Shown here: one piece after another, positions 52,562 to 64,000 of the stretch
Position numbering within the stretch: position 1 is the stretch's first letter
Layout: every line of letters begins with the position of its first letter
Origin: Branchiostoma floridae
Taxonomy: Eukaryota; Chordata; Leptocardii; Amphioxiformes; Branchiostomatidae
Assembly: GCF_000003815.2 (NCBI RefSeq)
Contig: NC_049980.1
Location: 26,725,248-26,789,247, forward strand
Direction of reading: 5' to 3'
DNA length: 64,000 nucleotides
The notes under the pieces: model-generated
The model's input: the letters and a program-made list of their open reading frames with translations, nothing else
Databases searched by the model: none
Told to the model about the DNA's origin: nothing
Program-made: the position numbers and the translations under genes

Positions 52562-55500
52562 ATGGCCCAGTCTGAGAAAGCTGAAGAGATTTTAGAGAAG
52601 CCCCACCTGACGGAGGAGCAGGCAGGGCAGCTTGTGGAGACACTCTATGGGCTCAAGGTGACGTCTCTGAAGCCGCTCGACAGCTACGACGACTTGAACT
52701 TCTATGTGAAAGTTGATGGCCCCGCCGCATGGGCTCGTGGGTACACACTGAAGGTTATGAATGGCACCGACTCCAAAAATGGGGGTGAGTTTCCCAAGCT
52801 GGTCTTCTACAACATCTGACTTAAGCCAAGGAGAATAAACTACTCCAGTTGGTTAGGTCTTTGGGGAAATGTACAGCATTTTCTTCTATCTTGGTCCAAG
52901 ATTTTCACACGTCTTCAAATATTGGTGACCCAGAAAAATGCATACCCATCTTTACATTCTTTTCAATCACTGCCACTGGTACNNNNNNNNNNNNNNNNNN
53001 NNNNNNNNNNNNNNNNNNNNNNNNNNNNNNNNNNNNNNNNNNNNNNNNNNNNNNNNNNNNNNNNNNNNNNNNNNNNNNNNNNNNNNNNNNNNNNNNNNNN
53101 NNNNNNNNNNNNNNNNNNNNNNNNNNNNNNNNNNNNNNNNNNNNNNNNNNNNNNNNNNNNNNNNNNNNNNNNNNNNNNNNNNNNNNNNNNNNNNNNNNNN
53201 NNNNNNNNNNNNNNNNNNNNNNNNNNNNNNNNNNNNNNNNNNNNNNNNNNNNNNNNNNNNNNNNNNNNNNNNNNNNNNNNNNNNNNNNNNNNNNNNNNNN
53301 NNNNNNNNNNNNNNNNNNNNNNNNNNNNNNNNNNNNNNNNNNNNNNNNNNNNNNNNNNNNNNNNNNNNNNNNNNNNNNNNNNNNNNNNNNNNNNNNNNNN
53401 NNNNNNNNNNNNNNNNNNNNNNNNNNNNNNNNNNNNNNNNNNNNNNNNNNNNNNNNNNNNNNNNNNNNNNNNNNNNNNNNNNNNNNNNNNNNNNNNNNNN
53501 NNNNNNNNNNNNNNNNNNNNNNNNNNNNNNNNNNNNNNNNNNNNNNNNNNNNNNNNNNNNNNNNNNNNNNNNNNNNNNNNNNNNNNNNNNNNNNNNNNNN
53601 NNNNNNNNNNNNNNNNNNNNNNNNNNNNNNNNNNNNNNNNNNNNNNNNNNNNNNNNNNNNNNNNNNNNNNNNNNNNNNNNNNNNNNNNCAAGCCGTTTTG
53701 GCGTTAAATTTTTAGGGGAAATCAAAAATTGGTCCCTGACCCTGAACCTTTTTTTTCAGGCCCTTGGACTGACAAAGGGGACTTTCATATGAGGAAGGAT
53801 TGCTTTGTTTCTCTGGCCCTTGTGATAAAGGTTAGCACTTTCTCACAACATTGTTTCGCCTCCTGACCATACCTGGCCCGGGCCCGGATTCCCATAATGT
53901 TCCTGTCACTAAACGCCTGGGCCTAGGATGCTGGTGCTTTTCTAGCCAAAATACATGAGGCCTGAAGGTAAGTACTGGGAGCTTCACCTAATGCAATGTG
54001 ATGCAATGCTGCTGTAAAGTTCTGAGTTTTGATGCTGCTATAGTCTGAGTGGCATTGGTGCAAACAGTGCAGCATTGGACCTATGGTGCCTTTCCTTTAT
54101 CTTGGTAATTATGTGTATGCTCCACATTAAGATTGTGTGCGCAGTCATTTGTGTGCCAGGGCCGATGTAAAACGGTTGTGTTTCTGTTAACCCAACGACC
54201 CTAGTGAAAGCCAGCCCATCCCAACCTTTTTCTTGGGTCTGAGCCAATTAAGCTCAATATGTTGAATATTATTGCCTGTATCATTACTGGCTGCTTTTAT
54301 GCCGAGGACCTGAAATGGCACACCATGCAAATTAATTCTACTTTACATTGCAATTAGCCTGGGTACCATCCTATTTCTACCGGGGCTCCTTACACTCACT
54401 TCCTTTTTTAGGGAAGTGAGTGTAAGGAGCCCTGGTAGAAATAGGATGGTACCCAGGCTACATTACAATGCCAGTTTGCCTTTAATATTTCTTGATTGTT
54501 TCCACCAGGATTTTTCTCACCCAGCCTTGCACAGACCAGAGTTTGTATGGAGCCTGAAATGTCTGCCCAGCCTTGAGAACTACCTACACTGTCTGAAGGA
54601 GGAACGTCACAAGGACATAAACAGGGAAATCATTCTAGCCTTCAGAGAAAAAGTGTTATCCCGTATGGATGACCTTCCACACGGTAAGAAGGGAAGGAAG
54701 TGTTATTTGTTATGGTAATGCAGGAGTACTAAAATCACTCAAATGCCAGGGGTCTTATTGTGATCCAAATCATGTGCTACTGCTTTTTAGAATTTAAAGG
54801 AAGATCTTGCTCCACACCCAGGGACAACGGATGATGATGATATATAGAATGCATTAGTCTTTAAGGGAGAGCAACTCTGCCGCTCAACCTACACTCTAGA
54901 GGCAGATTCCGGGCTGTCCTTGCTTTAACTGACCTGCATGCAGTTGAACATTTGAAAGGGTTGCAATCGTAAGGGACGTTAATTTTACCGGCAGTTGTAT
55001 ATGTTGTTCACTTTTCACTGTCAAAAGGACACGATGGTCATACAATGAAGTCTGTTATACAGTAGATGTTGTTTGTATTTCATGTACATCATGAGCCATA
55101 GAATATTAGTTCTATCTATTTTTGATTTGAGAGTATAAAAGAGGAAAAAAATAAAACCTTATCATTGAATCCAGGACCTTTTAACACCAATTCAACAACC
55201 TTAAACCATGCCATTGTAAGCAGTTATGACATTAATACATAACTGTCATCTCTTGTGACCATATGATATACATGTATATATATATATCTGTAGGAGTGAT
55301 GCATGGAGATTTCAATGACCTGAATGTCCTGGTGGAAGAGGACCCTGTCACCCCCAGTGAGTACAGGGTCTGTGGGCTGCTGGACTACGGTGATGCCATC
55401 GTGAACCCCTATGTGTTTGACCTTGCCATCGCGCTGATGTACTTCATGTCAGTAGTAAAGGATCCGATCACATTTGGAGGACATCTTGTAGCAGGTTAGT

Positions 55501-55937
55501 AAACGATTACCATACCCTACCTTAGTTCCAACATTTTGTTGTTCTGTTCTGAAAAAGAAGCTCCTCCAAAGATCTTCTGTCCTGCTAGTTCTGTTTCCTT
55601 CAAAATTGAGAAACAATGTTCTAGCCTGCATCTATTTTTGCTGTTCTTTGGCTCCGTACATGACCCTTAAACCACAACTGTTAATATAGTCCCTTCACAA
55701 CAATTTTACTTGTACTTTATTTTGGCCCAAGTCATTATGTTACCCATAATCTGTACCAGTTTTGTACAGTCAACAAAGAAAGGATTTAGGCTAGAGTAAC
55801 TGACCATATTGTGATTATGTAAGCACTCTGAAACTGCATGTATGTATCATGCATCATATTTACATTACGTCTTGTTTCCCAGGATTTGAAAGTGTTCGAC
55901 CCCTGACGCCTGCAGAGTGCGATGTCCTGTACTACTG
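52562..55937 (+). CDS. HYKK: hydroxylysine kinase copy 1 (partial, two assembly gaps)
   Basis: Phosphorylates 5-hydroxylysine using GTP in lysine/collagen breakdown. It belongs to the aminoglycoside-phosphotransferase-like kinase fold. Visible exons: 52562-52784 (EEQAGQLVETLYGLKVTSLK, then PLDSYDDLNFYV), 54509-54683 (DFSHPALHRPEFVWSLK), 55294-55494 (catalytic loop HGDFNDLN and metal-binding LLDYGD) and 55883-55937 (FESVRPLTPAE). All match human HYKK in order. Two exons equivalent to 62686-62811 and 62970-63100 of copy 2 should lie in the gap 52983-53688, and the C-terminus in the gap 55938-56517. Phases agree exactly with copy 2. ATG 52562 is chosen because an acceptor (CTACAG) lies just upstream at 52553 and the copy 2 start aligns with it. 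The catalytic motifs are intact, so it is probably functional. Confidence 0.93.
52983..53688. other. assembly gap (706 N) inside HYKK copy 1
   Basis: It probably hides exons 2 and 3 of HYKK copy 1. Confidence 1.
54355..54460. mobile_element. near-perfect palindrome (MITE-like), intron of HYKK copy 1
   Basis: TAGCCTGGGTACCATCCTAT and its continuation through CACTCACTTCC is inverted at the right, ending ATAGGATGGTACCCAGGCTA. Arms are about 50 bp with a very short loop. It ends about 48 bp before exon 4. The ends match the element at 43891-44293. Confidence 0.9.
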
Positions 55938-56517
55938 NNNNNNNNNNNNNNNNNNNNNNNNNNNNNNNNNNNNNNNNNNNNNNNNNNNNNNNNNNNNNNN
56001 NNNNNNNNNNNNNNNNNNNNNNNNNNNNNNNNNNNNNNNNNNNNNNNNNNNNNNNNNNNNNNNNNNNNNNNNNNNNNNNNNNNNNNNNNNNNNNNNNNNN
56101 NNNNNNNNNNNNNNNNNNNNNNNNNNNNNNNNNNNNNNNNNNNNNNNNNNNNNNNNNNNNNNNNNNNNNNNNNNNNNNNNNNNNNNNNNNNNNNNNNNNN
56201 NNNNNNNNNNNNNNNNNNNNNNNNNNNNNNNNNNNNNNNNNNNNNNNNNNNNNNNNNNNNNNNNNNNNNNNNNNNNNNNNNNNNNNNNNNNNNNNNNNNN
56301 NNNNNNNNNNNNNNNNNNNNNNNNNNNNNNNNNNNNNNNNNNNNNNNNNNNNNNNNNNNNNNNNNNNNNNNNNNNNNNNNNNNNNNNNNNNNNNNNNNNN
56401 NNNNNNNNNNNNNNNNNNNNNNNNNNNNNNNNNNNNNNNNNNNNNNNNNNNNNNNNNNNNNNNNNNNNNNNNNNNNNNNNNNNNNNNNNNNNNNNNNNNN
56501 NNNNNNNNNNNNNNNNN
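55938..56517. other. assembly gap (580 N) at the 3' end of HYKK copy 1
   Basis: It cuts the last visible HYKK exon. The true stop codon is not in the sequence. Confidence 1.
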
Positions 56518-56902
56518 CACAACGTCTTTGGTTATTGTTGGCTAAAATATATCGTAAACACCGACAAACAAACCAAAAACAATGATAAACTCCGTTTTCA
56601 CGAAGGGGAAAGACACCCACATACAGCTGCCCGACCGTGATGTGAAAACCAGCCGGTACGTGTTGGCCGACCTCACAGGGGTCAACCCGACCTTAAGAGC
56701 CCGGCCGACGCTAAATGGTCCCAGTTTAATACAATATTGTTTACTAAGGCAATAGACAAATCATTGATGTCAAAGTGCAAAGGTTACTTTGTTCAAAGGT
56801 TACACGAACGCTGGTCTTCGTACATACAACGATACATGTATGCGCCTTCGACGAATAATCTCCTTTTAATTGAGATAACGGTGCTCTTAAACTGTACGAG
56901 TC

Positions 56903-59868
56903 ATGGCGTCAGCAGGCCTAGGTTTATCAGCCGTGTTCGGCCCCGCCACGTTCTGTGCCGTGACGGGAGGAAGCCGCGGGCTGGGCCGGAGCATCGCCGT
57001 GCTGCTGGCGGAGCGGCTAGGGGAGGGCTCCCGACTGGTGCTGACCGGCCGCTCGCTCCAAGGCCTGCAGGAAACCAAACGGCAGGTGGAAGAAAAGTGT
57101 CCGAACCAGCTGGAGGTGAAGTTGGTGACCGCGGACATGGGAGACTCCACTGCCTATCCCGCTCTGTTCTACGACATCTTCGCAGACACTGGACCGGGTA
57201 GATTTACTTAAAGTATAGCCGCAGAGACGACTGTTGGCCTAATATCGCTTATACTACTAACGCTCCCGGGAGCGTTAGTAGTATAAGCGATATTAGGCCA
57301 ACAGTCGACGTCTCTGCGGCTACTTAAAGTATTACCTGCGCCAAAGAGGTTATGTTTTGGTTAGCGTTTGTTTGTAATACTATGCATGTATGTATGCATG
57401 TATGTAGAAGACCAGCATAACTCGAGAACGCCTCAATGGATTATGTTGATATTCGGCATGTGGGTAGGTCTTAATGACACCTGGAAACGGTTAGATTTGG
57501 GGCCTCCTAGCGGCCTGTTACGGTATACAGTGGAACTTCCGGGTTTGATATCTCGATTTCAATACATGTTGTGGCTATGATTTTTGAGTGGTAGACAGCT
57601 CTTGATGTCGAGAGTAATTGTATAGGTTTGGGCCCCCTAGCGGCTTCTTTTGGAACTGCATGGCAGGTTAAGTGTCAGGCTTTGAAAGTTCTAAACGAAA
57701 ACCATTATGAATGGCGCAATGAAAAAAATATGATTGGGTATACCAGAGCTGGGTTAGCTTTGTATTTATCGGCACATTTAAAATTCGCTAGTTGATCGTA
57801 CATTTTGACAACGCCTCTGAGGCGTAACCTTCTCTTTCGTATTCAATCTTTTACACCCCATTTTTTTCGAATGAAATGACCAAATGCTTTCCACACAGAC
57901 CCTAGTATGTTTTGATCAGCTACATCATCTTTTTACTTTTTTTGGGGGGGAGGGGGAGATATATTGACCATATATTGCACATAAAAGTTGGATAGCAGAT
58001 TGCTGTTCGTCTTTGAATGAAATTGAACCCCCTATCAGCTTTTTGGAGATTGCAGGAGCCGACTTTGGGTACATGTATGATGTTTCTATGCGCATCCGCA
58101 CAATAGTGATTTTGCATGTCTCTGTACCTAGGCGCTTTTCAAAATGCTCTGATAATCCACAATGCGGCAAGCCTGGGTGACATGGGCAAGAAGGCAGCGG
58201 AGCATTTCGACCCTGAGATTCTTAACAAGTACTACGCCACCAACCTGACGTCAGTCATCGCTCTGACGGCCAAGTTCATGGAGGTGTGTTTATTTCTTGG
58301 ACGGACATAAGGGGTGACCTAACGACATTATACTAGTACACGTAAACCTCATGGTTTTTCCATTTCCATGGCTTCTCAAGTTGAATGTGAATGGTTACAT
58401 AGAGTCATTCAAGATGGTCGTCACAAACAAATATGTCGGCATGCTAAGTCCAGGACTGCCTTATGTATTTTGCAGACCATTAAGTAGTGGCTGGCGCCAT
58501 GCAAGGTTAATGACCTGAAAAAATCAGGCTATTAACTGATAAAGAACGNNNNNNNNNNNNNNNNNNNNNNNNNNNNNNNNNNNNNNNNNNNNNNNNNNNN
58601 NNNNNNNNNNNNNNNNNNNNNNNNNNNNNNNNNNNNNNNNNNNNNNNNTACAATTCCGGACTGTTGACTTGCCCATACCAGGTGTTCTCTGGTTCTAATG
58701 TCAGACGCACTGTTGTCAACATCAGCTCTGCAGTAGCTGTTGAACCGCTAAGACATCATGCCCTGTACAGTAGTGGCAAGGCCGCCAGGAACATGTTCTT
58801 CAAGGTTAGTACATTCCATCCTCGTACGCAGGGACATCCAACAGCCCAACTGCCTATCTGGATGTCCAGACAGAAAGTTTGGCTGTTGGATGTCCCTGCG
58901 TAGGAGGATGGTACATTCGCGCAGCCAAGGACGGTAAGCTGATGATTTTGTTTAAAATCACACGGCACTAAAGGACAATATTGCCTAATTGATCTTGAAC
59001 AACAAGAATAGCATATTAATACATACGAACGCCAAATTCTTGTGTCAAAATGTAGTCCAGTTGTGACTGTAGTTTATGCCTGTCGCCAAATTCAGTTACA
59101 TTTTCTATCTAAGGAAGACGGTCGTCACATCAGCAACTACAAAAACCACAGAGTCAAAGACACCCAGCCGTACGCCATTGTTCTATTTTGTCCCAGGTGA
59201 TGGCTGAGGAGGAGCCAGATGTGCGCGTGCTCAGCTACTCCCCGGGCCCGATGGCAACAGACATGTTACAGACAGTCAGGTCGTGCGGAGACAAAAAGGT
59301 TGAAGACAGGTGAGTATGCCACACGGATAGCATCTTGGTACATGGTGAACATTTCTTTCAGCGTATGCTTCTGTCTTATTCTATGCAATGCACTGAGTGT
59401 ACAACGCGTATCTCATGATCAAGCAACGACCCTGGAGGTGGAGAAACGGTCTGCGATCCGTTCTCGCTTCGTTAGACTGAGAAAAAGAGGCCCTGCCGGG
59501 CAGTTTAAGGGCGTTATTTTTTGCACTTTCGGGCTTGACCCAATGGGACACTCAGCTTCTCCTGTGGTATTTTTGGGCCCCGGTAACTAATAGACGTCGT
59601 GACCTACCGTTGGGAACACCGAGGGGTACCCCCCCCCCCCTGGCCGTCAGATTTTGGGAGCTCCAGGGGATGTCATCCATAAAATTAAGTCACTGTGGCC
59701 TATTAAATGTGCTTACGCTTCTCTTTACTTAACAGGTTTAACGCTATGGAGTCCAAAGGGCTGATCTTGAGCCCCGACGCCTCTGCGAAGCACATGTGCA
59801 CCCTGCTGGAAGAGGACAAGTTCAAGTCTGGCGCCTTCCTCGATGTCTTTGGCCGCTTCTCACTGTGA
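56903..59868 (+). CDS. SPR: sepiapterin reductase (short-chain dehydrogenase)
   Basis: NADPH-dependent reductase for the last steps of tetrahydrobiopterin synthesis, cytosolic. Exons 56903-57197, 58132-58283, 58682-58804, 59197-59309 and 59736-59868 join in phase to 271 residues (human SPR is 261). The Rossmann motif TGGSRGLG is at 21-28, HNAASLGD at 108-115 corresponds to NNAGSLGD, the catalytic Ser lies in VVNISS (160-165), and Y178SSGK182 supplies Tyr and Lys. SPGPMATDM and FKSGAFLDVFG near the end match the SPR-specific C-terminus. The start ATG sits in a CpG-rich first exon and gives a length typical of the family. Intron 1 has a weak donor (GTAGAT) and carries a long palindrome. Intron 2 includes a 100-N gap and intron 3 a hairpin element. 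It lies between two HYKK copies in the same orientation. Confidence 0.95.
57217..57320. mobile_element. near-perfect palindrome with 50-bp arms, SPR intron 1
   Basis: GCCGCAGAGACG...CGCTCCC meets its inverse GGGAGCG...CGTCTCTGCGGC with no loop at 57267/57268. The only difference is a 3-base indel (TCG) in one arm. ACTTAAAGTA flanks both sides, possibly a target duplication. It begins 20 bp after the exon 1 donor. Confidence 0.9.
57335..57700. repeat. interspersed repeat in SPR intron 1
   Basis: CAAAGAGGTTATGTTTTGGT, TAGAAGACCAGCATAACTCG and GGGCCCCCTAGCGGC match blocks in the amylase introns and spacers (14585-14700, 12240-12420). Confidence 0.7.
58549..58648. other. assembly gap (100 N), SPR intron 2
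   Basis: A gap of exactly 100 N, probably a placeholder length. SPR exons on both sides join in phase 0 without needing sequence from it. Confidence 1.
58811..58916. mobile_element. inverted-repeat hairpin element, SPR intron 3
   Basis: CCATCCTCGTACGCAGGGAC and its continuation ATCCAACAGCC is inverted at the right with about one mismatch. The loop is about 35 bp. It begins about 6 bp after the exon 3 donor. Confidence 0.88.
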
Positions 59869-61926
59869 AAGGGAAAACTCCGTCGCTGAGGCATTTCCGT
59901 GTCAAGAGGACAATGTCATGTGCCCTTACATTTGTGCCAAATTCAAACTCAATCCATAAACAATTAACCTGATTATGATACAAATGGCATTACCGGTCCT
60001 TTTTTTGACTCACGTTTTGTATCAGCATCAACACTAGAAAATGAATTCTTCGACAAAATGGTACACCTTCATCCAGGACTGCCCTCAAGCACAGTGTTGT
60101 AGAGCAGCCATTGCAGACGAACTGGTGTTTGAAAACAAGGCAAGGCTATCCAAGACAGTAGGAGGAAGGCGGTCAGAAGAAGTACAGCTACCGGAGGACA
60201 GCTATAGTACAGCTGCGGGAGCCAACCACAAGTAGACAACATCGCGATCGGGAGACCGGGAGACGAACGGAAGCAATTTAATCAATTTGGCTCAAAACAG
60301 TGATACAGAAAAAAATGATGCTCAGAAGAACACGGAACTGAGAACTGACCAACAGAAGAGTTTTAGCAGGTCTAGATAATAAAAGACGTTCGCATAGTTT
60401 GTAGAAGGTATTAACAATGCATGTAATATAGAATGTAATTAATGATAGGAAAAATGCCAGTCACAGAAACTGAGAAAAGAAAACGAAAAAAAAAATGTTT
60501 ACTTCAGTACCACTAAGAAGTGTGTCTGTGTTGACAGGTTCAGTGTAGCATTAGGACCGTTTTATGGTGTTAAGTACCAAGGTCAGGTGTGTTTGTGTTG
60601 GGTCTGACAGATGTGGCGTGCAGAGTGTGAGAGTAAAATGTGTAAAGTACCAAAGACATGTGGCTTCCTTGTTTCTTTCTGTGTATTAAAAGTACTAATA
60701 AAAAAAAACAGGCAATGAAAGAGTTTTGTCAAGTTAAGTGTAAAGTATATTTCCTACCACATCATATTTAAGTTCATGGATCAAAAGTGACGCTTAGCAA
60801 TGTTTTCTAAAACTGCAAGCATCTATTTCAAAGAAGCATCAACCGAAAAGCTTAATATTCTCATGGACCAAAAGCGTCACCAGAAAATGTTAGCAACTAG
60901 CAATTTTGTAGCACCTAGCGATGCCGATGGAACGCCATGACTTCCAATGCTTGGAAAAACGCCCGACCGGGACTGTGAGATCGCTTTTCATCCATATACG
61001 ACTGTAACGTCTTTGGTTGGTTCTACACCAAGCTGTCCCTTCCGCTTTATGGTAGGGTTGTACACCCACTCGTGGATTTCCTCTCTGACTCGTCGATGGC
61101 CTCTTCTGCTATCCGAAGATTTCGTGATTTACATGATTTTTCCATGTCAGATACTGAAATACATTCCTCAGTACGCAGTGATTGTGTTTTCGTTACCTTT
61201 GTTACCTTTGGATACTAATTAAGAACTTTCAAATGGCTTAGCTAAATGTCAAAATTTCAACATTTTGGCTTTGAAGAATATGCCTTCTTAAGTTTGCTGT
61301 CCTTGCTAACATTGCTAGATCTTGAGAAATGGTGAAGATTGTAGATGTCATGGCATTTGATTGATAGTCTGTCCAAATTTTCGTACACCAGATTGAATGT
61401 AGACCAGATGAACAAGTTGTCTGCGATACCGAATGGCACATAATTGAGATCGAGTCCCGAAAGATAAGACGAGTTGAAATACTCTTAGTCTATGTTTTAG
61501 TTTAAATCTGTATCGCCATGTGGTTAGATTAACGGAACGTCTTCCATATTTCCAGACATTTCCATACTGGGTTTAGTCAACCGTGTCATTTGCAAGCCCA
61601 TTGTAATAGGCAATATCAGAAGCACAATGACAAGATATATAAATGTACAAAATAAGTAGACGACCGACAATGGTAGAATTATTTGACCCTCGGCGAAATA
61701 GAAGTAAAGCTTTCCATTTAGGCATTATCTAAGAATGCGTTATGAAGTGAGTTTGATTTGAAGAGTTTATCACACGTACCGGTGGTGAAACGGCCAGTAA
61801 CGCCAGCATTTTTGTGTGCACTGTTTATTGTGGTATATCTCTTTCGGGTTAGTGTTGACAGCTACACGGCCTGGGGAAGCTGAATTCAACTACTCAGAGT
61901 GATCGATATAACAGCAGGAATCAGAC
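59869..61926. other. spacer between SPR and HYKK copy 2
   Basis: It holds the SPR 3' UTR and possible polyadenylation signals (AATAAA-like text near 60690), then AT-rich sequence. Open frames at 60041-60235 and 60947-61222 show no domain or splice logic and are not called as genes. Confidence 0.5.
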
Positions 61927-63500
61927 ATGGAGCAAACGGACAGCACAGGAGAGATTGTTGAGAAACCGAGTTTAACAGAGGAACAAGCAACTCGCCTTGC
62001 AGAACGACTTTACGGGTTTAAAGTTGAAACTTTGAGGCCACTGGACAGTTATGACGACCTGAACTTCCATGTCATAGTTGACGGCGACACTTCTTCTCCC
62101 CATGGCTACACACTGAAGGTTACTAACGGTACTGACTCACAACATGAAGGTTGGGTTTTATGGATTTTGTTTCAGATGTGGAGATAAATCGAGTTATGCC
62201 TTCGAACGTTGGAGCTATTAGCCCTACTCTCCAAGCAGAGGGCTTTCTATTTTGTATTGTATCTTGCTGTGGCAAAACCTAACACAGCAAGTTACAATAC
62301 AAAATAAGAAGTCCAATAAAAACGACTAAAGAAAATAAAACTTAAAAAACAACAACAGCCGGAGCCTAACCTCTGCTTGGGGAGTAATTAGCCCCAGGTA
62401 GTAGATGAAGAACTTCGTGTAATTCGTGTTGTAAGTCTAGATCTTGACGTATCTCCCATACATAGCGTTTGTGATTACCATATTGACCGATAGTGGTATT
62501 AGTGACAGATAGTTCTATAGACATGCATTACATAATACGTATACAGCCAGAAGAATACTTGTATAAAGTACAAATAGCGCATGTCATACTATCTTTCAAC
62601 AGCTCTTATCGCCCGGATCTAGCCGTAGAAGAATACTGATAGCCAATGATTACTTCATCGTCCTCCCTGTAATTTCAAATTTCAGATGTGTTCGAGGCTC
62701 AGAACCAGATGATGACGTTCCTAGCAGACAAGGGGTTCCCGGTACCTCAAGCAGTTCCTAACCTTTGGGGTCACGTCATGACTCTGGAGAATCTGCGGAG
62801 GAGCGACAACGGTAAATGTAACATTCATGTTATTGTATATAGAGACAGGTCTTTGACTTCAAATCACGCGAGCTTGTGGTCTGTTTCCAAAACGCACGTT
62901 ACACCTAAACTGCCCCACTATAGTTTCTGTCTTTGCTGTAACGTTACATGTTTCCCGATAAACATACAGGTGGTTGTTCTGAAAACCTAGTGCGTCTTTT
63001 GACATACCTACCCGGGACTGTGTACCACGATGTTCCAATGACGGTTGCGCTGGCTTACGAAGCTGGAGTGTTTCTGGCAAAAGTACAAGAAGCACTGAAG
63101 GTAGGTGACTGATATGTTATCTTTTTACCACGGGCTTTTGGCATGACACTTCACACAATTCACACAATGGGGCATAAATAATGACTTTTTATGAACACTA
63201 TCTGTCACGATGAATAGTGTGATGTTGGGAAGTGGAACCTAACTCTAGAGAGACAGAGAAAGAGACAGAGAGAGTGGGATGTTTGGCATGCAGCGATAAC
63301 TAAACACTACTTACCCCGTTTGTAGGATTTCTCTCACCCATCACTACACCGGCCTAACTATGCATGGAGCCTGGCAGGTGTCGCCAGCCTAGAGAAATAC
63401 ACGCATTGTCTTCATGATGACCGCGCTAAGGAAATCATTACCAAGATTGTGCAGACCTTTGCGAAGAAAGTGTTGCCTCGCATGGATGAGCTTCCACAAG
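61927..63500 (+). CDS. HYKK: hydroxylysine kinase copy 2 (5' part; continues past the window)
   Basis: Same family and role as copy 1. Exons 61927-62149 (EEQATRLAERLYGFKVETLR, then PLDSYDDLNFHV), 62686-62811 (FEAQNQMMTFLADKGFPVPQ), 62970-63100 (ENLVRLLTYLPG, then AYEAGVFLAKVQEALK) and 63326-63500 (DFSHPSLHRPNYAWSLAGVA). Phases are 1, 1, 0 and 1, matching copy 1 where both are visible. The last donor is GTCAGT at 63501. The exon with the HGD catalytic loop lies beyond the right edge, so activity cannot be judged. The start ATG aligns with copy 1 and with human HYKK. Intron 1 carries a MITE. The two copies are clearly diverged, so the duplication is not recent. Confidence 0.94.
62214..62393. 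mobile_element. MITE in intron 1 of HYKK copy 2
   Basis: GCTATTAGCCCTACTCTCCA runs on into AGCAGAGG at the left, and CCTCTGCTTGGGGAGTAATT then AGC is its inverted partner at the right. An inner hairpin pairs TATTTTGTATTGTA with TACAATACAAAATA. About 180 bp, noncoding. Confidence 0.87.
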
Positions 63501-63639
63501 GTCAGTTCTTCATCGTGTTGACGTTAAACCATTTAGAACGGTTATCTTATTTGTTTACATTAAAAAAAAAACTTAACTTGATAACAGGTATCAACCTGAC
63601 TAGACTGAGCTTGCTGTAATATCTATACCGCATCTAACT

Positions 63640-63800
63640 GGCATAGTTGACGAGGAATGTCTTTAATTTTGCATAATTGATGACGAAATGCTAGAAGTCT
63701 TCTTTGTTAAGACACATCTCTTATTTGGATGGAGAGATAATCAACTGTTATATCTATGCAAATGAGGTCTTATTTGTATAATCAACGAGATACATTTCCT
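63640..63800. repeat. interspersed repeat fragment with octamer-like motifs
   Basis: TTTTGCATAATTGATGACG and ATCTATGCAAATGAGGTCTT match the ATGCAAAT/ATTTGCAT repeat family seen at 11860-12130, 14740-14900 and about 4180. Confidence 0.55.
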
Positions 63801-64000
63801 TTTATATCGATTCTCATAAATTTAAGTTGATACTATCAATAACTCCAATGTTTGCTAGCGAAAACCTCATCAGCTCTGCTGGTAGAAAAAAGAGTGTGTA
63901 CTCATTTTTCAAATGTTGTTTCATTTAATCTCACCTCACCTCGCCTAGCTAGTCCCATCCTCATCTAGAGGGTCGGGGACCATGGTTCCTCCAGCACAAG

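Noticed and set aside
60041-60235. 64-codon open frame downstream of SPR
   Set aside because: No domain, no splice context, and it lies in probable SPR 3' flanking sequence.

Overview
The window is animal nuclear DNA from a draft assembly. It has seven N gaps, short exons with GT-AG introns, and many short inverted-repeat transposons and SINEs. The gene content and the chordate-style alpha-amylase exon layout point to a lancelet (amphioxus, Branchiostoma or a close relative). No prokaryotic operon, CRISPR array or phage module is present.

Left part (about 1-38.5 kb, minus strand): a tandem array of three alpha-amylase genes, called here A (2606-13600), B (15187-23736) and C (27365-37869). 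Each has 13 coding exons in the same phases. Each encodes a GH13 amylase matching vertebrate pancreatic amylase, followed by a C-terminal extension of roughly 210 residues that vertebrate enzymes lack. A decayed extra copy of exon 12 lies downstream of A (1283-1425). Copy C has a frameshift in exon 6 next to an assembly gap. The copies differ in the active-site loop, the linker and the extension. The introns hold copy-specific insertions: a foldback element and a minisatellite in A, a MITE in B, and a TIR element and another MITE in C. The first kilobase is a 78-bp satellite.

Middle part (about 39-51 kb): a three-exon plus-strand gene (41876-43882) encodes a secreted precursor ending in a small cysteine-rich domain that resembles a neurotrophin/Spaetzle-type cystine knot. 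An eight-exon minus-strand gene (46579-50673) encodes a secreted protein with two Kunitz inhibitor domains followed by a Cys-rich domain resembling DUF4773.

Right part (about 52-64 kb, plus strand): hydroxylysine kinase copy 1 (52562 to beyond 55937, interrupted by two gaps), a complete sepiapterin reductase gene (56903-59868), and hydroxylysine kinase copy 2 (61927 to the window edge). Between these genes lie a 5S-rRNA-derived SINE with a nested insertion and several near-perfect palindromes.

The genes do not form a single pathway. The amylase array is a digestive-enzyme expansion, the Kunitz protein is probably an extracellular protease inhibitor, sepiapterin reductase belongs to tetrahydrobiopterin synthesis, and HYKK to lysine/hydroxylysine breakdown.
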